Shown: positions 24,421 to 37,000 of the stretch, piece after piece | Numbering within the stretch: the stretch's first letter is position 1 | Layout of the letters: every line of letters starts with the position of its first letter | Source of the DNA: Phytophthora quininea | Taxonomy: Eukaryota > Oomycota > Peronosporomycetes > Peronosporales > Peronosporaceae | Length of the DNA stretch: 64,000 nucleotides | NCBI GenBank assembly: GCA_011947345.1 | Contig: JAAVTG010000579.1 | Coordinates: 558,001 to 622,000, forward strand | Direction: 5' to 3' | Translations under genes and position numbers: made by a program | The notes under the pieces: generated by a model | Told to the model about the DNA's origin: nothing | Seen by the model: the letters and a program-made list of their open reading frames with translations, nothing else | The model's database searches: none

Positions 24421-26421
24421 CTACACCATGTGCGCCGGGTAGCTGAGCAAGTCCGGCTGCAGTCGGCTCCAGGCCTCGACGAGCCGCGCGTGCTCGTCCG
24501 GGTGCGATCGCTGCAGCGCCGCCGGGTCCTGCATGCATAAGGATGACAAAGACGCAAAGCAGAAGAGGTGAGAAACTGGCGGCGAGTGCGGGCGGCGCCC
24601 CGTTTCCGACCGGGTGTATCATGCGAGGACGTCAACTGGTTGACCGCGGTAGCGCCGCCAGGCTGACACGAAAGATCCGCCACAATCCGAAAACACGCAC
24701 CTCGGCGAAGCACACGAAGATGGTCGCCACCATCGAGTCCAGAATTGACGACACGATCGTGCACATGGCGTACCCGATGGACGCGCAGGCCGCAAAGGTC
24801 AGCACGACCACGTTGAACGTCTCTGCGTGAAACGACGACACACCACGACAGCTCATTTGAGTGACAACCGTTCCGCGAGCAAGGGAAATGGAAAGCAGCG
24901 CGGGCACTTACGACACTCTTCCGGATGCGCGGATAGCTCGTCCGGCGTGCACCGCAGCGCGAGGAACAGCCACGCCGAGCCGATGACCCCGACACCGTTC
25001 CTGCAGCAGTCCGAGGAAGAAGTGTTGTGGTGATTCGGTCAGGAAGCGATGGAAATTTTTCAGAGCAAGTCGAACGAACGTACCGACTACGAGGCAGCCC
25101 ACGGCGAGGACGCTTGAGATCAACGAGTCGTTCAGCAGCGCGCTCCACCCTCGATCGCGAAAGAGATGCATGGTGTCCGTGCCGGCTAGCCGAAAGTCCT
25201 TCCCGTATAGCGCGACCTGGCAGAAGGCGTACTTGTTAAAGTACTGCATGTTGCGTACGACCAGCTTGACCAGAAACTCCAGGAAGGCGTTCGCACTCCC
25301 TTTGGCCTTCCGCCGGGGCGTCGAGAGTAAGATGGTGTGCAGCGCATTGAGAGCAGCCACCACGAGCGATCCAACGCAAATCGAGCCGAGCGAGGTGGTG
25401 AGCGCGCGAGTTTGAGCGCGCTGGATGGTGTTCACGTCGTTTGCTCCAAACCACCACTCGCCCACCGCACCAGCAGTAATGCAATGCACGATGTTCTTGG
25501 CCACCTGCACGAACCAAAAGAAGCTGAAAACGAAGACAGTCAGTTAGAGATATCCTTTAGAATATGTAGCTCTGGTCAGACATACCTCAAAAGCATGAAG
25601 AAGAAGCACGTGTTGCCGTAGGAACTCGAGTCGTGGAGATGATTCACTGCCTTTGCGAGCACACCCACGACCGCCACACTCCAGACAACGACCCACGCTG
25701 CCTGCGCCACTAGCGCCATGTAGGCGGAGGTCACGACTCCCGGAAACACTCTTAGGATGCGGGACGCCGCCGTCAAGTTGGACGCCGCAAACGCGATCGA
25801 CCTCCGCACCGATGAGTAGTAGGAAACGATGGTGAGGGCGAGGAACAGGTTGATGAAGCCGATAGCCTTGCCAGCCATGCCCGAGTTGTAGAAGGACGCC
25901 AGGGACGCCATAATGCAGGCCACGATGCTGACCTTCAGCGTCCAGGAGATCACTCGTTCCGCGTGGTTCTGCAGGATCTGCAGCCACAGCGCCGACACGC
26001 CGCCACCGATGCACGAGGTGGCCAGCAAAATGAGGAAGATCTTGAGGCCGTGGGACGAATCGTCCTCGCGGTGTACCGTGAAGTAGATGCTCGAGACATT
26101 GGGGAGGCCGAATGCAAGCTATATACACAAAAGGAAGCAAACCATGTGAGTTCACCATCATCTGATTCCACGCTGTTGGAAGTCTATTCGACGCACCGCA
26201 ATGAAGCTCACGACCGCCAGATTGGCCGCGAAGGCCACGGCGAAGAACTGGTCCTTGCGCTCGTCCCGATGTCCTGCAGACAACTGCTGCGGCACCTTCT
26301 CCAACAGCACCTCCTCGTCCGCTCGATCCAACTCCATCGCACGTTGCTTGATGGTGTTGCTTGGAAGAAGCAGAGGTACTGTGAAGCTTCGGACAAGTAC
26401 GTTTGCCCATCTCGCCACCAT
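24421..26421 (-). CDS. Choline transporter-like protein (CTL/SLC44 family)
   Basis: Six exons: 26197-26421 (or from ATG 26337), 25586-26118, 25084-25523, 24912-25000, 24701-24822, 24421-24528; 505 (or 477) residues. Multi-pass membrane protein. Diagnostic SLC44 blocks: VAKNIVHCITAGAVGEWWF, RAQTRALTTSLGSICVGSLVV, YFNKYAFCQVALYGKDF, LLNDSLISSVLAVG and FVCFAEDPAALQRSHP. Family members move choline or ethanolamine across plasma, mitochondrial or vacuolar membranes. One G appears missing at the exon 3 donor (25084), which alone leaves the phase wrong. The short C-terminus (LLSYPAHMV) is intact. Confidence 0.88.
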
Positions 26422-26525
26422 TTCTACATCGTAGTCGACAGTATTTTAGCTAGTGCCACCGGATGGAGTTTCGTTGAAGTTGATCCATCACTCCTTGGAA
26501 GGACGCACGGTTGAGCCAAGCCACG

Positions 26526-29500
26526 ATGGCGGAGGAGGGCGAGTTCTTGACCAACCTGACGCTGGACGGCGTGCGCGAAGGCGCCTACATGCTGTGTAAG
26601 CATTCGGACGACCTGCTGGGCCACCACGCGCGCCAGGTGTTCCGCGAGAAGGCGGCGTCCATGCGCGCCGAGAACAGCATCTACTACTACCTCAAGGACC
26701 TGATGAAGAAGTTTGGCTCGCAGCAACACGCCCCCAAGAGCAAGAAATCCTACGATCCGCAGCAGCTGGTACTGGAGGCGCACGAGTTCCGCAAGCTCGT
26801 GGCCAGCGATCCGGCCTTCGAGAGCGCCATCCCGAGCGAACAAGTGGACGCGCTCTTCCACCGCCTCGAGCACGACTACAAGAAGCTGCTGCTGCACCGA
26901 GACTTTGTCGAGTTCTGTCTGCTGGACCAGGACCAGCTGTGCGTCGGCGCTGCGGTTGTTAGATGAGCGTGTGGGAAACTAAAGCTAAGGCGATGTGTTT
27001 TTGTTCTTGGTCTGCTAGGCGACTGCTGCTTTTCAAGTATCGGAAGCACTTGAAGAGTCTGGACTTAACAGACAATGAGATCGCAGATACATTTAAAAGA
27101 CTGGCACCAGCGGACGGCACGGCGATGGCTCCCGAGCTGTTCCACGCGGCCATTATGCGGGATCTGGATGTCGTGCTGACGACCGGAGTACGTCGTGTGA
27201 GCTTTGTAAAACCCGCGCGTTCTCTATGTTGATATTGCCTTGTGATTAGGAGCTGGCGTTTGTCATGGATTTAATGGACACCGATAAAGATGGGATGGTA
27301 AAAGTCCATGACTTGGAGCTGCTGCTGAAAGATGACAGAGCGGCCGAGGAACTGGTTCACCCACCTCGAGAAAATGGCGTCGTGGAAATCAAGATTTCGA
27401 TGAACAGCGTTGAAGAGGTAACATTACGACGCGATGGATGCACACAACTGTTTCCGAAACTGCAAGATGAGAGCAGCTTGAGTCCAATGCATCTGTGGTT
27501 TCGGACATCAACGAAGGAGAGCGGAAAGTCTGCCATCTCGAACATTAAATATGCTACCAGTTCTCGAGACACAGAACTCGTGTCGAAGGGATTTACATGC
27601 TTGCAGCAAGATATTCACCGCAATGGCGCCTTCGGAAAGCACAAGTACATCTGGATGAGCCTTGTTCCCCCAAGTGCGCAAATGACGAACGAAATCATCG
27701 ATCTGTCGCTCACGTGCGGAGATTTGAGCGACAAGAACTCTGCGAAACTATGGCTACCTCGCCACCGTGGGTTCAAGCTGGTACCAGGAAATCTAAACGA
27801 GAAAACCCGAAGCACGGGGTATTCCTTTGGTTGCGCCGTCGTCGTGCGATATCGACGCAGGATTTGGTCGAAGCCCCGTTTGTTGAAATTACCGTTGGTT
27901 CTCCACGCACACGTGCCAACCTACATGGACACATTGACGATTTGGAGACACAAGTACGGAAAACCTTGCGTCGGAACTGTCCTATTGACCAGGACTGTTC
28001 ATTAAATTTCTCCCGCCTGTTTGAGGAGTTTGATCCCAAGAAAGTAAGGTCAATCACGAAGCAGGCTGTCCGAGCGGGTATCGAGACGTTTGGTATCAAG
28101 ATGGACAAAAAGGTGAGCAAAAATCCACGTAGTTTTACTGTAGTAATGACGATTTACAGCGTTGAACTTTACGTCGTCTGGTGAATTCAGGACTTTCAGT
28201 TGGTTTGGCAGCGACTAAATCCGTTCGAAGCAAAGCTTATCCACGTTGGAACGTTTGCTCAGTTCCTCGAGCTGACAGATTTTGAAATGTAAGTGTTCTC
28301 CGAAAACTGTCCTCTCGGACGTCTTTCTTACATGCTGCGTTTGTATTCAGTGACGACGTCGTCAATGCGCTTCAGCGCACTATGACAACCCGCTTTGGGT
28401 ATCACGTGCCAAATTACAGACTCATTTTCCAATCGTACAATACCCTCGGAGACGGAAAGCTGAGTCGATCTGACTTTCAGCGACTATTCGCGACTAACCA
28501 ACTGAGCTTTACAAACAGTGAGCTCAGCAAAGTCATCCAGCGCTTCGACGTTAACCGAGATGGTGTAGTGGACTATTCGGACTTTTTAAGCTACATTACT
28601 GGTATATGTGATGCGTCTGCCAGAGCTGCGGCCAGAATTGCTGAAGCCGCAGAGGAGTTTCGAACTTGGGCACTGGAGAAACAGAACAAGAAGTTGGCGA
28701 AAGATGGCAACATCGATTCTGCCTCTGCTTGGCGACAGCTAAAGCCAAAACATGGCAGACTGGATTCAGAGACGATCAATCATATACTTCGGCAACGGCG
28801 GATACGTCTAAACGCAGAGCAAATCCGTCTTCTTCAAGTGCTGATGGCTCCGACCGCGAATGGGGAGGTTAATCAAGCAGCCTTCCATGCGTTCGTGAAT
28901 CATGTTCCCAAAAGATGTACGTCGTCCGTTCGGGTCAGCGGTCATTGTCAAAGGAAACTAATGTTTTTATGATTACAATTCCAGCTCAACAATGGTGTAC
29001 GAATTAAAGAAGCTGGTCGGATCGGGACCGGTGCGATCTGATGTCGACGAGATTTATAATCGCTTAAACATCGAGGCAAACGGCAAGTTATCGCTGGTGA
29101 ATTTTTCTCAGCAGCTGAATGCTCTAGCCGTGGAACGGTCGACGCGGCTGGTAGATTTAAGGGATCTGGTCTACGTAGTTCAATGGACTGGTGCGAACTG
29201 TGGAGGCGACGGTGCTGTTTTAATTGACCGCTTCCTGGCTGTGATTCGCGAGAATCAAGACCGGAGAAACATGAAAAGTGAGTTTGTCACTCACTACGAC
29301 AGTCCTCAGTTTCTTGAAGGCGTGAACCTGCTTCGTGACGAACTAAAGCGATGTGCAAAGACCCCGGATGGAAAGTTTGACTACACAATACCGTTCCGTC
29401 TTTTTGACAAGGATAATACTGGCGAGATCGTGTTGTCGGAGTTCGAAGTAGCGATCCGCGAGCTCGGAGTGGACAAGTACTTGACAGACCAAGAAATCAA

Positions 29501-32500
29501 AGGTTTGATGCGGAGATTTGATCCCAACGCTTCTGGGGCTATTGATTATGGTGAATTTCTTCGATTTAACCTGGCCGAATCGTCGTCGTCCTCCTCCAGA
29601 AAACTTAACATTGCTGTTCTGCCGGATCCGATTCTCCAGCGGATTTTCGAAGACATCATCATCCATGAGCGGCTCACTAATGAAAATGTTGGCGCTTACT
29701 GCGGTTCACTGAAGCGGATGTTTGGAATTATCGACAAAGAAACCACGGGTCTGGTTCCTGCGACCCGATTCATCGAAACTCTCAATGAAATGAGTGTTTC
29801 CATCCCAAAAACAGATGTGGGGATATTGGTGAAAGAATTTGCAGGCGACGATGATGCTGGGGATGTTCAGTATCTCCTCTTCTGTGAAGCAATCGCTCAC
29901 AAGTGTCAACAAGGTGTGGAAACGCAAAATACTTTGGAGGCACCTCCATCCGAGGCTCTTGGTCTGCTGAAAACTCTCCATCGCAAATACAAGCAAGCAC
30001 ACGAAAAACTAGAAGCAAACGCTCGTGAATTTGACATTGACCGAGCTTTTGGGGTGGAGAAAGATTCTACCAAGTGCGTTTTCATATCTATCGACGATTT
30101 TAAGGAAGTGTTGTGGACTGCCGGAGTACATCACCCCTATCTGCGAGAAGAGCTGGAGGTCATGATGAACTGCTTTCAGCTGCACCAGAATTCAGGCTTC
30201 AACGTCGCCATGTTTCGGACATTCCTAACGAAAGGCCCCAGCGCTTTTTCTCGGGCAACGTAGGGATTCTCGACAATCATGTTGAGAGGCTTCTAGGGGA
30301 GCTGCAATCGTTTCTGTCTACAGGGAAGGACGCTGGTGCTCGGCTCTTTAGTCTCTTTTCAGAGCTAGACTCGGACTCGAGCGGATTTCTTTCTCATGAC
30401 GAGTTCGTGCAACTTCTTCAAAAGGCTGGGTTTAGGCATTTTCTTAGTTCGGAAGACGAAAATCTGTTGCTGCAGTTCCTAGATACCAATGGCGATGGCG
30501 CGATATCTTGCATGGAGTTTATCACGTTTGCTAAGCATGCGGATGAAAGACCCAAACCAGTAGTAGAAAAGCAACCCAGCACTTTATCCGTACCCTCGCC
30601 CACAAAATCGGTGGTGTGTCTAGAAGCTGGTCCGACTTCGCCAACACCGGCGTCCCCCACAGCTGTATCACCGTCAAAGGGAAAAGAGTCGTCAGCTACT
30701 TTGTCTTCGGACAGTCCGGTAAAGCCTGACATCGTGGAGAAGCCATACCTATCAGTAGTTGCCCAAATCACCAAACTAAACCAGTCGCTACGTCCGGGCT
30801 TCCCGTTCGCAAAGTATTTTAGCAAATATCGCGTGAAGCGGAACGAGGCGAGAGTGAAACCACGAGTGTTTGAGAAAGTTATCGACAAGTTCTTGGATCG
30901 TTTGGTGATGCAGCGGGTGGTTTACAATATGAAGGAGATGGATATTGAGCTGCTAGTTCAAGGGTATACCGTAGTGAGCGACGAGAGTGCAATGATTAAC
31001 TATGAAACCTTCTTGGGAGACCTCGCTAAAGCCCAAGAGAAGGCATCAACCATACGGAGTGATATGGATATGGACAGTGACTCAAGCAGCAGCGACAGTG
31101 ATGAAGAGCTCTCGTGTAGTAGTGACGACGAAGAGCGGCCAGCACAGAAAATCTCGAAGACAATTGGGCCTGTGCTACTCCAAGCCGTCAAGCACGGTCA
31201 TAAAACAGCGAAAGAACTGGAAGAACTGAAAGCACAACTCGGTATTCTACTCAAAGAGACGGAATCGAAGAGGCAAGAACACATTAGCGAGAAAAAGTTT
31301 ACAAGATCCTCATGACTCTGGCATTACGCCTGCGCAATAAAGAGGTCAATAAGCTGCTGTCGTGTTTCAGCACGGAACATTATGGCAGGACTCTCTACGA
31401 AGTCAAGCCGCTCCTAAAAGCAATTGACGAGCAAGTGAATGTTGCTGTTGGTCCGCCTAAAGAAAATGTGGCTGCTCCAGAGCGTGCCCCAGCACCGCCG
31501 GTCGAAGTCAAGCCGCTCGCACCTGCTACCACTGCTACCGTTCACCCACCGCCTCTAGACCTCGCGCTCGCAAAAAGATTTACAAATGTTTTCTTTCTGC
31601 TGCACAGCACAATATCAGCGGGCGAAAGCTGTTGGAAAAATGTGACGTAGCGAAGACTGGTAAGCTTACACTCCTAGAGTTTCAAACAGTGCTGCGCCTG
31701 ATGGGATGTCGGTTGACGGACACTGAGCTTGAAGCAGTGAAAGCTGCTCTCGGAGATCCCAAGACGGCTCTGATTAACTACAACATTCTTGTTCAACAAA
31801 TGACACCAGATCGACCTGTTCGCCACCGCAAACCGCGCGCTGCTGACATCGAACCTCTTTCATTTCATTCTATCCCCGAGTTCAAGGAAGAGCCCAAACA
31901 AAGTGTGCAGATTCCAAGCCCAGTTGCTGGCGTACGCGCGTATCGCCAGGAACAAATGTACCCTGTAGCTCAGCCGGAACCTGCACGTCCTGTACTTTCC
32001 TTTGAGGAGGCTAAACGAATCGACGACTTTGTGAACAAGTTTTTCGAAGACCTTTTGCACATGAGGAAGGTCGGCTCGACAGAGCTACGCCAAAAGTTCG
32101 AGCTCTACGACATTAAGGGCACTGGGTTTGTGTCCACTGACGCATTCAATGCTATCATGCGAAGGTTGGACATTTTCTTGCCTTCGGACGTGGCCTCTAC
32201 GATGATATCACGTTTTACTGCGGTGTCCGGCGAGAAATTCGACTATGTGGATTTCTGCCAAGTCGTTGGTACTTCACATTATCCTAAACCCGCAGCACTG
32301 CCCGTTCGTCCTTCAATTGCTCAGCCTCCTCCAGCAATGGCTAGGTCACAAACCCAACAGCTATATTCTGGTCGAAGCGACCCCGGGACTAGAGTAACAA
32401 TCGAAACTCAAACACCGCAGCTCAACTCAAGATGGAGAAATACGGAGGTACATGCGTGAAACTGTTGGCACGCTTGGAAAATGTTCTCATGATCATTATT

Positions 32501-32891
32501 TTGACTGCAGGTACTCAAACTAAACTTGCCGTCGATCGACACAGAGCTCGATGACAGATCGGCTCAGCCCAAACTACGGAAAATCCCATCCGCGCGCGAT
32601 GACGGTGTTGCGGTGGGTTGGCAGTGTCCCGTGTGTTTTCACCAGCAAACTAAAGCGACAGCCACGTGCGAGATTTGTGCTGCACAAAATCCGGCATGCG
32701 TCGACTTCCAAAGTCTCGTCCAATGCTCTGCATGCGGCTTCCGAAGCAAGTCGGACGCCAAGGCTTGCGATCTCTGCGCTGTGGATCTGTTTCGAGCGTC
32801 TCCACCTTCCGGTCGCCGAACATGTTCACCTTCGAAACGACCCTCAGTTCCGTCATCGAAGAGGGTTCCTTGTGATGGCTGGCTTACCTAG
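26526..32891 (+). CDS. Giant multi-EF-hand protein with C-terminal double RanBP2-type zinc ribbons
   Basis: Seven exons: 26526-26938, 27019-27187, 27250-28112, 28191-28288, 28351-28916, 28985-32447, 32511-32891; with five homopolymer bases restored, exactly 5958 nt, 1985 residues. Loops that fit EF-hands include DTDKDGMVKVHD, DVNRDGVVDYSD, DKDNTGEIVLSE, DPNASGAIDYGE, DSDSSGFLSHDE and DTNGDGAISCME, plus several degenerate ones. Around residues 230-380 a beta-rich segment (GFTCLQQDIHRN ... KYIW, GFKLVPGNLNE) resembles an MABP beta-prism. The C-terminus has two zinc ribbons (WQCPVCFHQQTKATATCEIC; QCSACGFRSKSDAKACDLC). Apparent base losses: A runs 27802-27805 and 28910-28913, T runs 30245-30249 and 31298-31300, G run 31620-31622. 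No known protein of this architecture comes to mind. Confidence 0.75.
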
Positions 32892-32932
32892 TTACTGAGA
32901 AAGTGCTTAAACTACTGCGTTGTTCTTGAATT

Positions 32933-33988
32933 TTATGTGATCCTGTGGTAGTTCTTGTACTTGTTCGTGGCAAAATCGAAGTCGCACTGCGGAGACGTGA
33001 TACGGAGCTTTTTCTTCTTCTGGACAATGAAGTTGTAGCGCGTTCGCTGCACCCACCAGATTTCGTAGTCGCCGATGCAGATTGTCCTCGTTCGATCGCC
33101 TTGGAAGAATAGCGGTAGCGTTGTGGTCCGAAAGCCATTCTGGTACGCTCCTAGCAACCGAGTTTGGCTCAGAATCACTTCATTTCCAGGTTCATGGAGT
33201 TCAAGGAACGTGCCGCAGTGGTTGGATAACGAGAAGGCCCCTCCGCACTGGACGATGTAGCTGTTCTGCATATACCCCACCGCCACGCAAGTCGCCCGTT
33301 TTCGACCGTCCACACTATAGCAAGGTGCAAGTGCGTTAATGGAATCGTTGTAATCCCAGCAAGCAGGTCGCACCACTTCCTCCATTGGAACCAGCGCTTG
33401 GAGACGCCCAATACACCCCGAGTTTGTGTAATTGCTCGTGACCGTCAGTCCACTTGGGCTTAACGTCTTCTGTAGGCGATACGGAACGAGGTTGTCGTCG
33501 AGATAGCAGTCCTGGTCGAATACCGAGGGACGGTCGCCGATCCGACTCACAGACGCATCGAGAACTGCTCCGGACTCGTCAACCAGCGCGATTTTCTCCT
33601 TGATGGTAGCTGCGGGGTCCACATACGCCGGTTCTCCGAAGCGGTCGATGCAGCAATCTACCGCTAGGTTGCGGCAAGGATCCAGCAAAAGTCCGATCAC
33701 GTACTGCGTCGGCTCTGAAAAGCTGGAGAAATCACTGTGAGAATCTCCTCTAAGCCACTAGTTTCCCTACCTGTAGTCGTCGGTATCGATGGTGTCGTTC
33801 TGGTCGCGGGTCTCGATGATCTCTTCGAGCTCTTGTTGACCCTCGGCGAATGCGCGATTCTCCAGCTCGTCGCCTTTGTCGGGTGCAGCAATCACTTGTG
33901 AAGTGGAGGCAGCAACAGATGAAAAGCTTGCTCTCGCTGCGACGAACGCTAAGGTCGCAACTGCGAATCGCCTCCCTTGCAACAACAT
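32933..33988 (-). CDS. Secreted Cys-rich protein, unrecognised
   Basis: Two exons, 33771-33988 and 32933-33722 (intron ends at the TTTCTCCAG acceptor), 335 residues. N-terminal signal peptide (MLLQGRRFAVATLAFVAARA, cleavage likely after VAAS). A short acidic spacer (EELEEIIETRD) is followed by a ~260-residue domain with 12 cysteines, an even number that fits disulphides (DPCRNLAVDCC, NSGCIGR, PACWDY, APCYSVDG, NHCGTF). N-glycosylation sites occur at NDT and NYT. No RxLR-EER motif, no known catalytic motif. Could be an apoplastic or luminal protein. Frame intact. Confidence 0.65.
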
Positions 33989-34054
33989 CGCTCCAATTCA
34001 ATCTTCTGACGACGCCTATTCGACGATAGCGATGCACGAGGAGTCGGATGCCGA

Positions 34055-37000
34055 ATGGTGAATGACGGCGCATGGCGGGCGAAAAAGCGCTCGCTGCCGC
34101 TGGCCCTGCCACTGGCGCCCGTTGCGCCTCGCGTATCCGCGAACCAAGAGACCAGCAAGCCCATTGCCAGCGAGAGACGAACCAGCAGCGCCAAAGCAAA
34201 CGCTCGGAATTTGGCGAGGCTGCAGCTGCACTTGCCTCGCGAAGTGCTGTACTTCGACCCTCGACGACGCGTCTACCATTATCATGTCGACCTTGGAGGC
34301 TGGAGAGTAACGGATTCATCGCTGCAGCTACTACGAATGCCATCTCCAGAGAAGCCCTCGGTACAGGAAAATGGGAATCTCGTCAAGTCTTCATTCCACA
34401 CGTTAACGGTTGATGGCAGCTCGCACATCTCCGTCCAAGGGCTTCGATTTCTTCTCGAGGCAGCCGTCAATGGAGGTGGAGCTGTTCGCGTTCTTCGACT
34501 GCCACAGTGCCAACTGCTTTCGCGTGGAGGGGGCGAGCAACTTCAAGGCGACAGCTTACCACGATCACTTACGGAGCTGGATGTGTCGTCCTGCGAGTGG
34601 GTAGATGACTACTTTTGCGCTCCTTAGCTCGTACTTGCTCCAGCCTTGCGCAGGTTTCTATCGCACGATGTCGACGAGTCACGGACTACGGCGTTGCAGC
34701 GTTTGGTGAAAGTTACTCCGCAGCACTCACATCTTTGGATATAAGCCAGTGCACAAAGCTCACGGATACGGCATTGCTGGCTTTGCTTCTGGGTGCTGGC
34801 TCGACTTCATCGACGCCGGGGGCAGCGCCTGTTCCACAGTCAGCGACGGCGAAAATACGAGTGCTAAATGCTACCGGACTGCCTTTGGTTGATGGTCTCA
34901 CATTACTCGGACTGCGTGGACCCTGCGTGTCCCGCCTTGAAACGTTGGATGTGTCGGGGTGCACAGTTTTACGAGTGGCAGCAATTGAACGTCTAGCTCA
35001 AGTGCGAGCATTGATTCATCTCATCAGTTTAAACCTCTCGCGCTGTTCGCTAGTTGATGACAAAGTGCTGGGTGCACTGGGGAAAGCATGCCCTCAGATA
35101 GCAAAGCTGGAGCTCGCGTTTTGCTCGAGTATCACCGATGTTGGAACTCGGTGTCTTGTAGGGGAATCGATAGTGTCGGCACGGTCTCAACACCAGCGTT
35201 TAATTAATGACGGCCATGCTTCGGAAGATCAGGAGAGTGGTGAAATGACGGGCAATTCGAGTGAACGTGGCTGCCGACTATTATCAACGTTGGACATCAC
35301 TGGCTGCTTCCAGGTGACAAATCGAGGCATTTCGGCGCTTGGATCGCGATGTCCACAGCTCCAATCGGTGACGCTTGACGGCGTTCGACGGGTGGGTAAC
35401 GCAGGTATTCGTGCATTGCTTCGCGGTTGCTCCAAGTTACGATCGTTGCGCTGGGGTGGCATTCTTGTGCGAAGCAGTCAGGAAGCCGTCGAGATTCCAG
35501 GAGGTTGTGCGGCTTTTTCTCCATTCCGCAGCTAAACGAAGCAACTATTGCAACGTTGACAAGCAGAGCTGCAGTCTCGCTGAAAACTCTGCACATTAGC
35601 AACACACAGTGTGACGCGGATGCTTTTGCGTCGGCGTTGATGCTTGGACGAAGTCCGTCATTACCGGAATACGCGCTCACAGATCTTGACGTCACTTCGC
35701 TCGCAACAGACGCACTGTGTGAAGCTCTTGGCGCATGCTACTCGAACTTGCGCACGCTTCGTCTTGGTCGCTCACGGTATTTCTCCTCCTCGAGTTTCCT
35801 GGCTGTGCTGCAAGGATGCCCGAATTTGCGCGTGCTGGAGCTGGAAAGTTGTGAACAGATCAAAGATGACACGCTACTGGCTTTGAGCCAGGCTCCGTGT
35901 TGTCCATGCCTGGAAACTCTCAATTTGGCCAACGATTGGCAGCTCACTGACGTCGGAATCGCTGCGTTGATACGTCCTGCGAAAAGTATTTTTCGGCTAG
36001 ATGTGCGTCATTGTCCAGAGATATCTCTACCGGTACTGCAAGCTTTGGCGGCAGCACGAGGCCATGTCAGTGAGGCTTCTCGTGATGGTCTGACACCAAG
36101 ACACCCCAACATTGTTGCTTTCTTGCGAAGAGATCAGAAACGGCGAGCTGCAGCCCGACGGATCACGCGATGGCTGCGGGCCAAACTTGACGCTCGTGTG
36201 AGTGCGAAATCTACGCTGGAGCGCGCTCTTGCGTATTTCCGACGGCAGAAACTTACTGCTGCTCGTATTCAACGCTGGTGTCGACAGAAGTTATTTGAAA
36301 AGAGATTACGCCGACTAATTGCTGAAACCCGAAGGCTGCGTGCTGAACGGTGTAAAGAGCTTTGGGAGTGGACTCGAGCGCTTTGTGTGCTGTCTCGCCG
36401 TCTGCGTATAGCTGCGCGTGAATTTCTGGCGGCTAAACAACGAGTTGCGCTGGAGAGGGCTGAGCAACTTCGTTTACAGCGTGAGAAGGCAGCGACAGAT
36501 ATTCAACGAATAGCTCGTGGGTGGCTTGAACGCCGACGGGCAGTCGAAGCTCGTCATGCTCGTGAACTCCGGATTCAGCAACAAGAACGCGCAGCGGTCG
36601 ATGTACAGCGAGTGCTTCAGGGTCACAGATCGCGGAAAGAAGCACGAACACTGCGTCAGGAGTGTGAAGCTCTGATGCACAAGACTATGAAAGTCGAGTC
36701 TTTGCGAGTTCTCGCTGGGATGCAGATTCAGCGGATTGTTCGAGGGTTTATGGGGCGGAAAGCTGCGCAACGACGCGCTGTAGTTGTTTATGAATTGCAA
36801 CAACTGCGCATTAAGCGAGCGGGGCAAATTCAACGTGCATATCGGGCCTATATCGCGCGCGTGGCACTGGGCAGAATGCTTTTTCGCGGGGCTACTTCTT
36901 TACAACAAGTGTTTCGAGGGCATCAGGGGCGACGTGAAGCACGGGGAATTGTGATTGCTCGGTCTTTCGCACATGACCCACGGATTCTCATCCTGATGCA

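Noticed and set aside
24360..25148. 262-codon minus-strand ORF overlapping the SLC44 exons
   Set aside because: It reads through two introns and in a different frame from the conserved CTL motifs; Arg/Ser-rich composition is typical of an off-frame reading.
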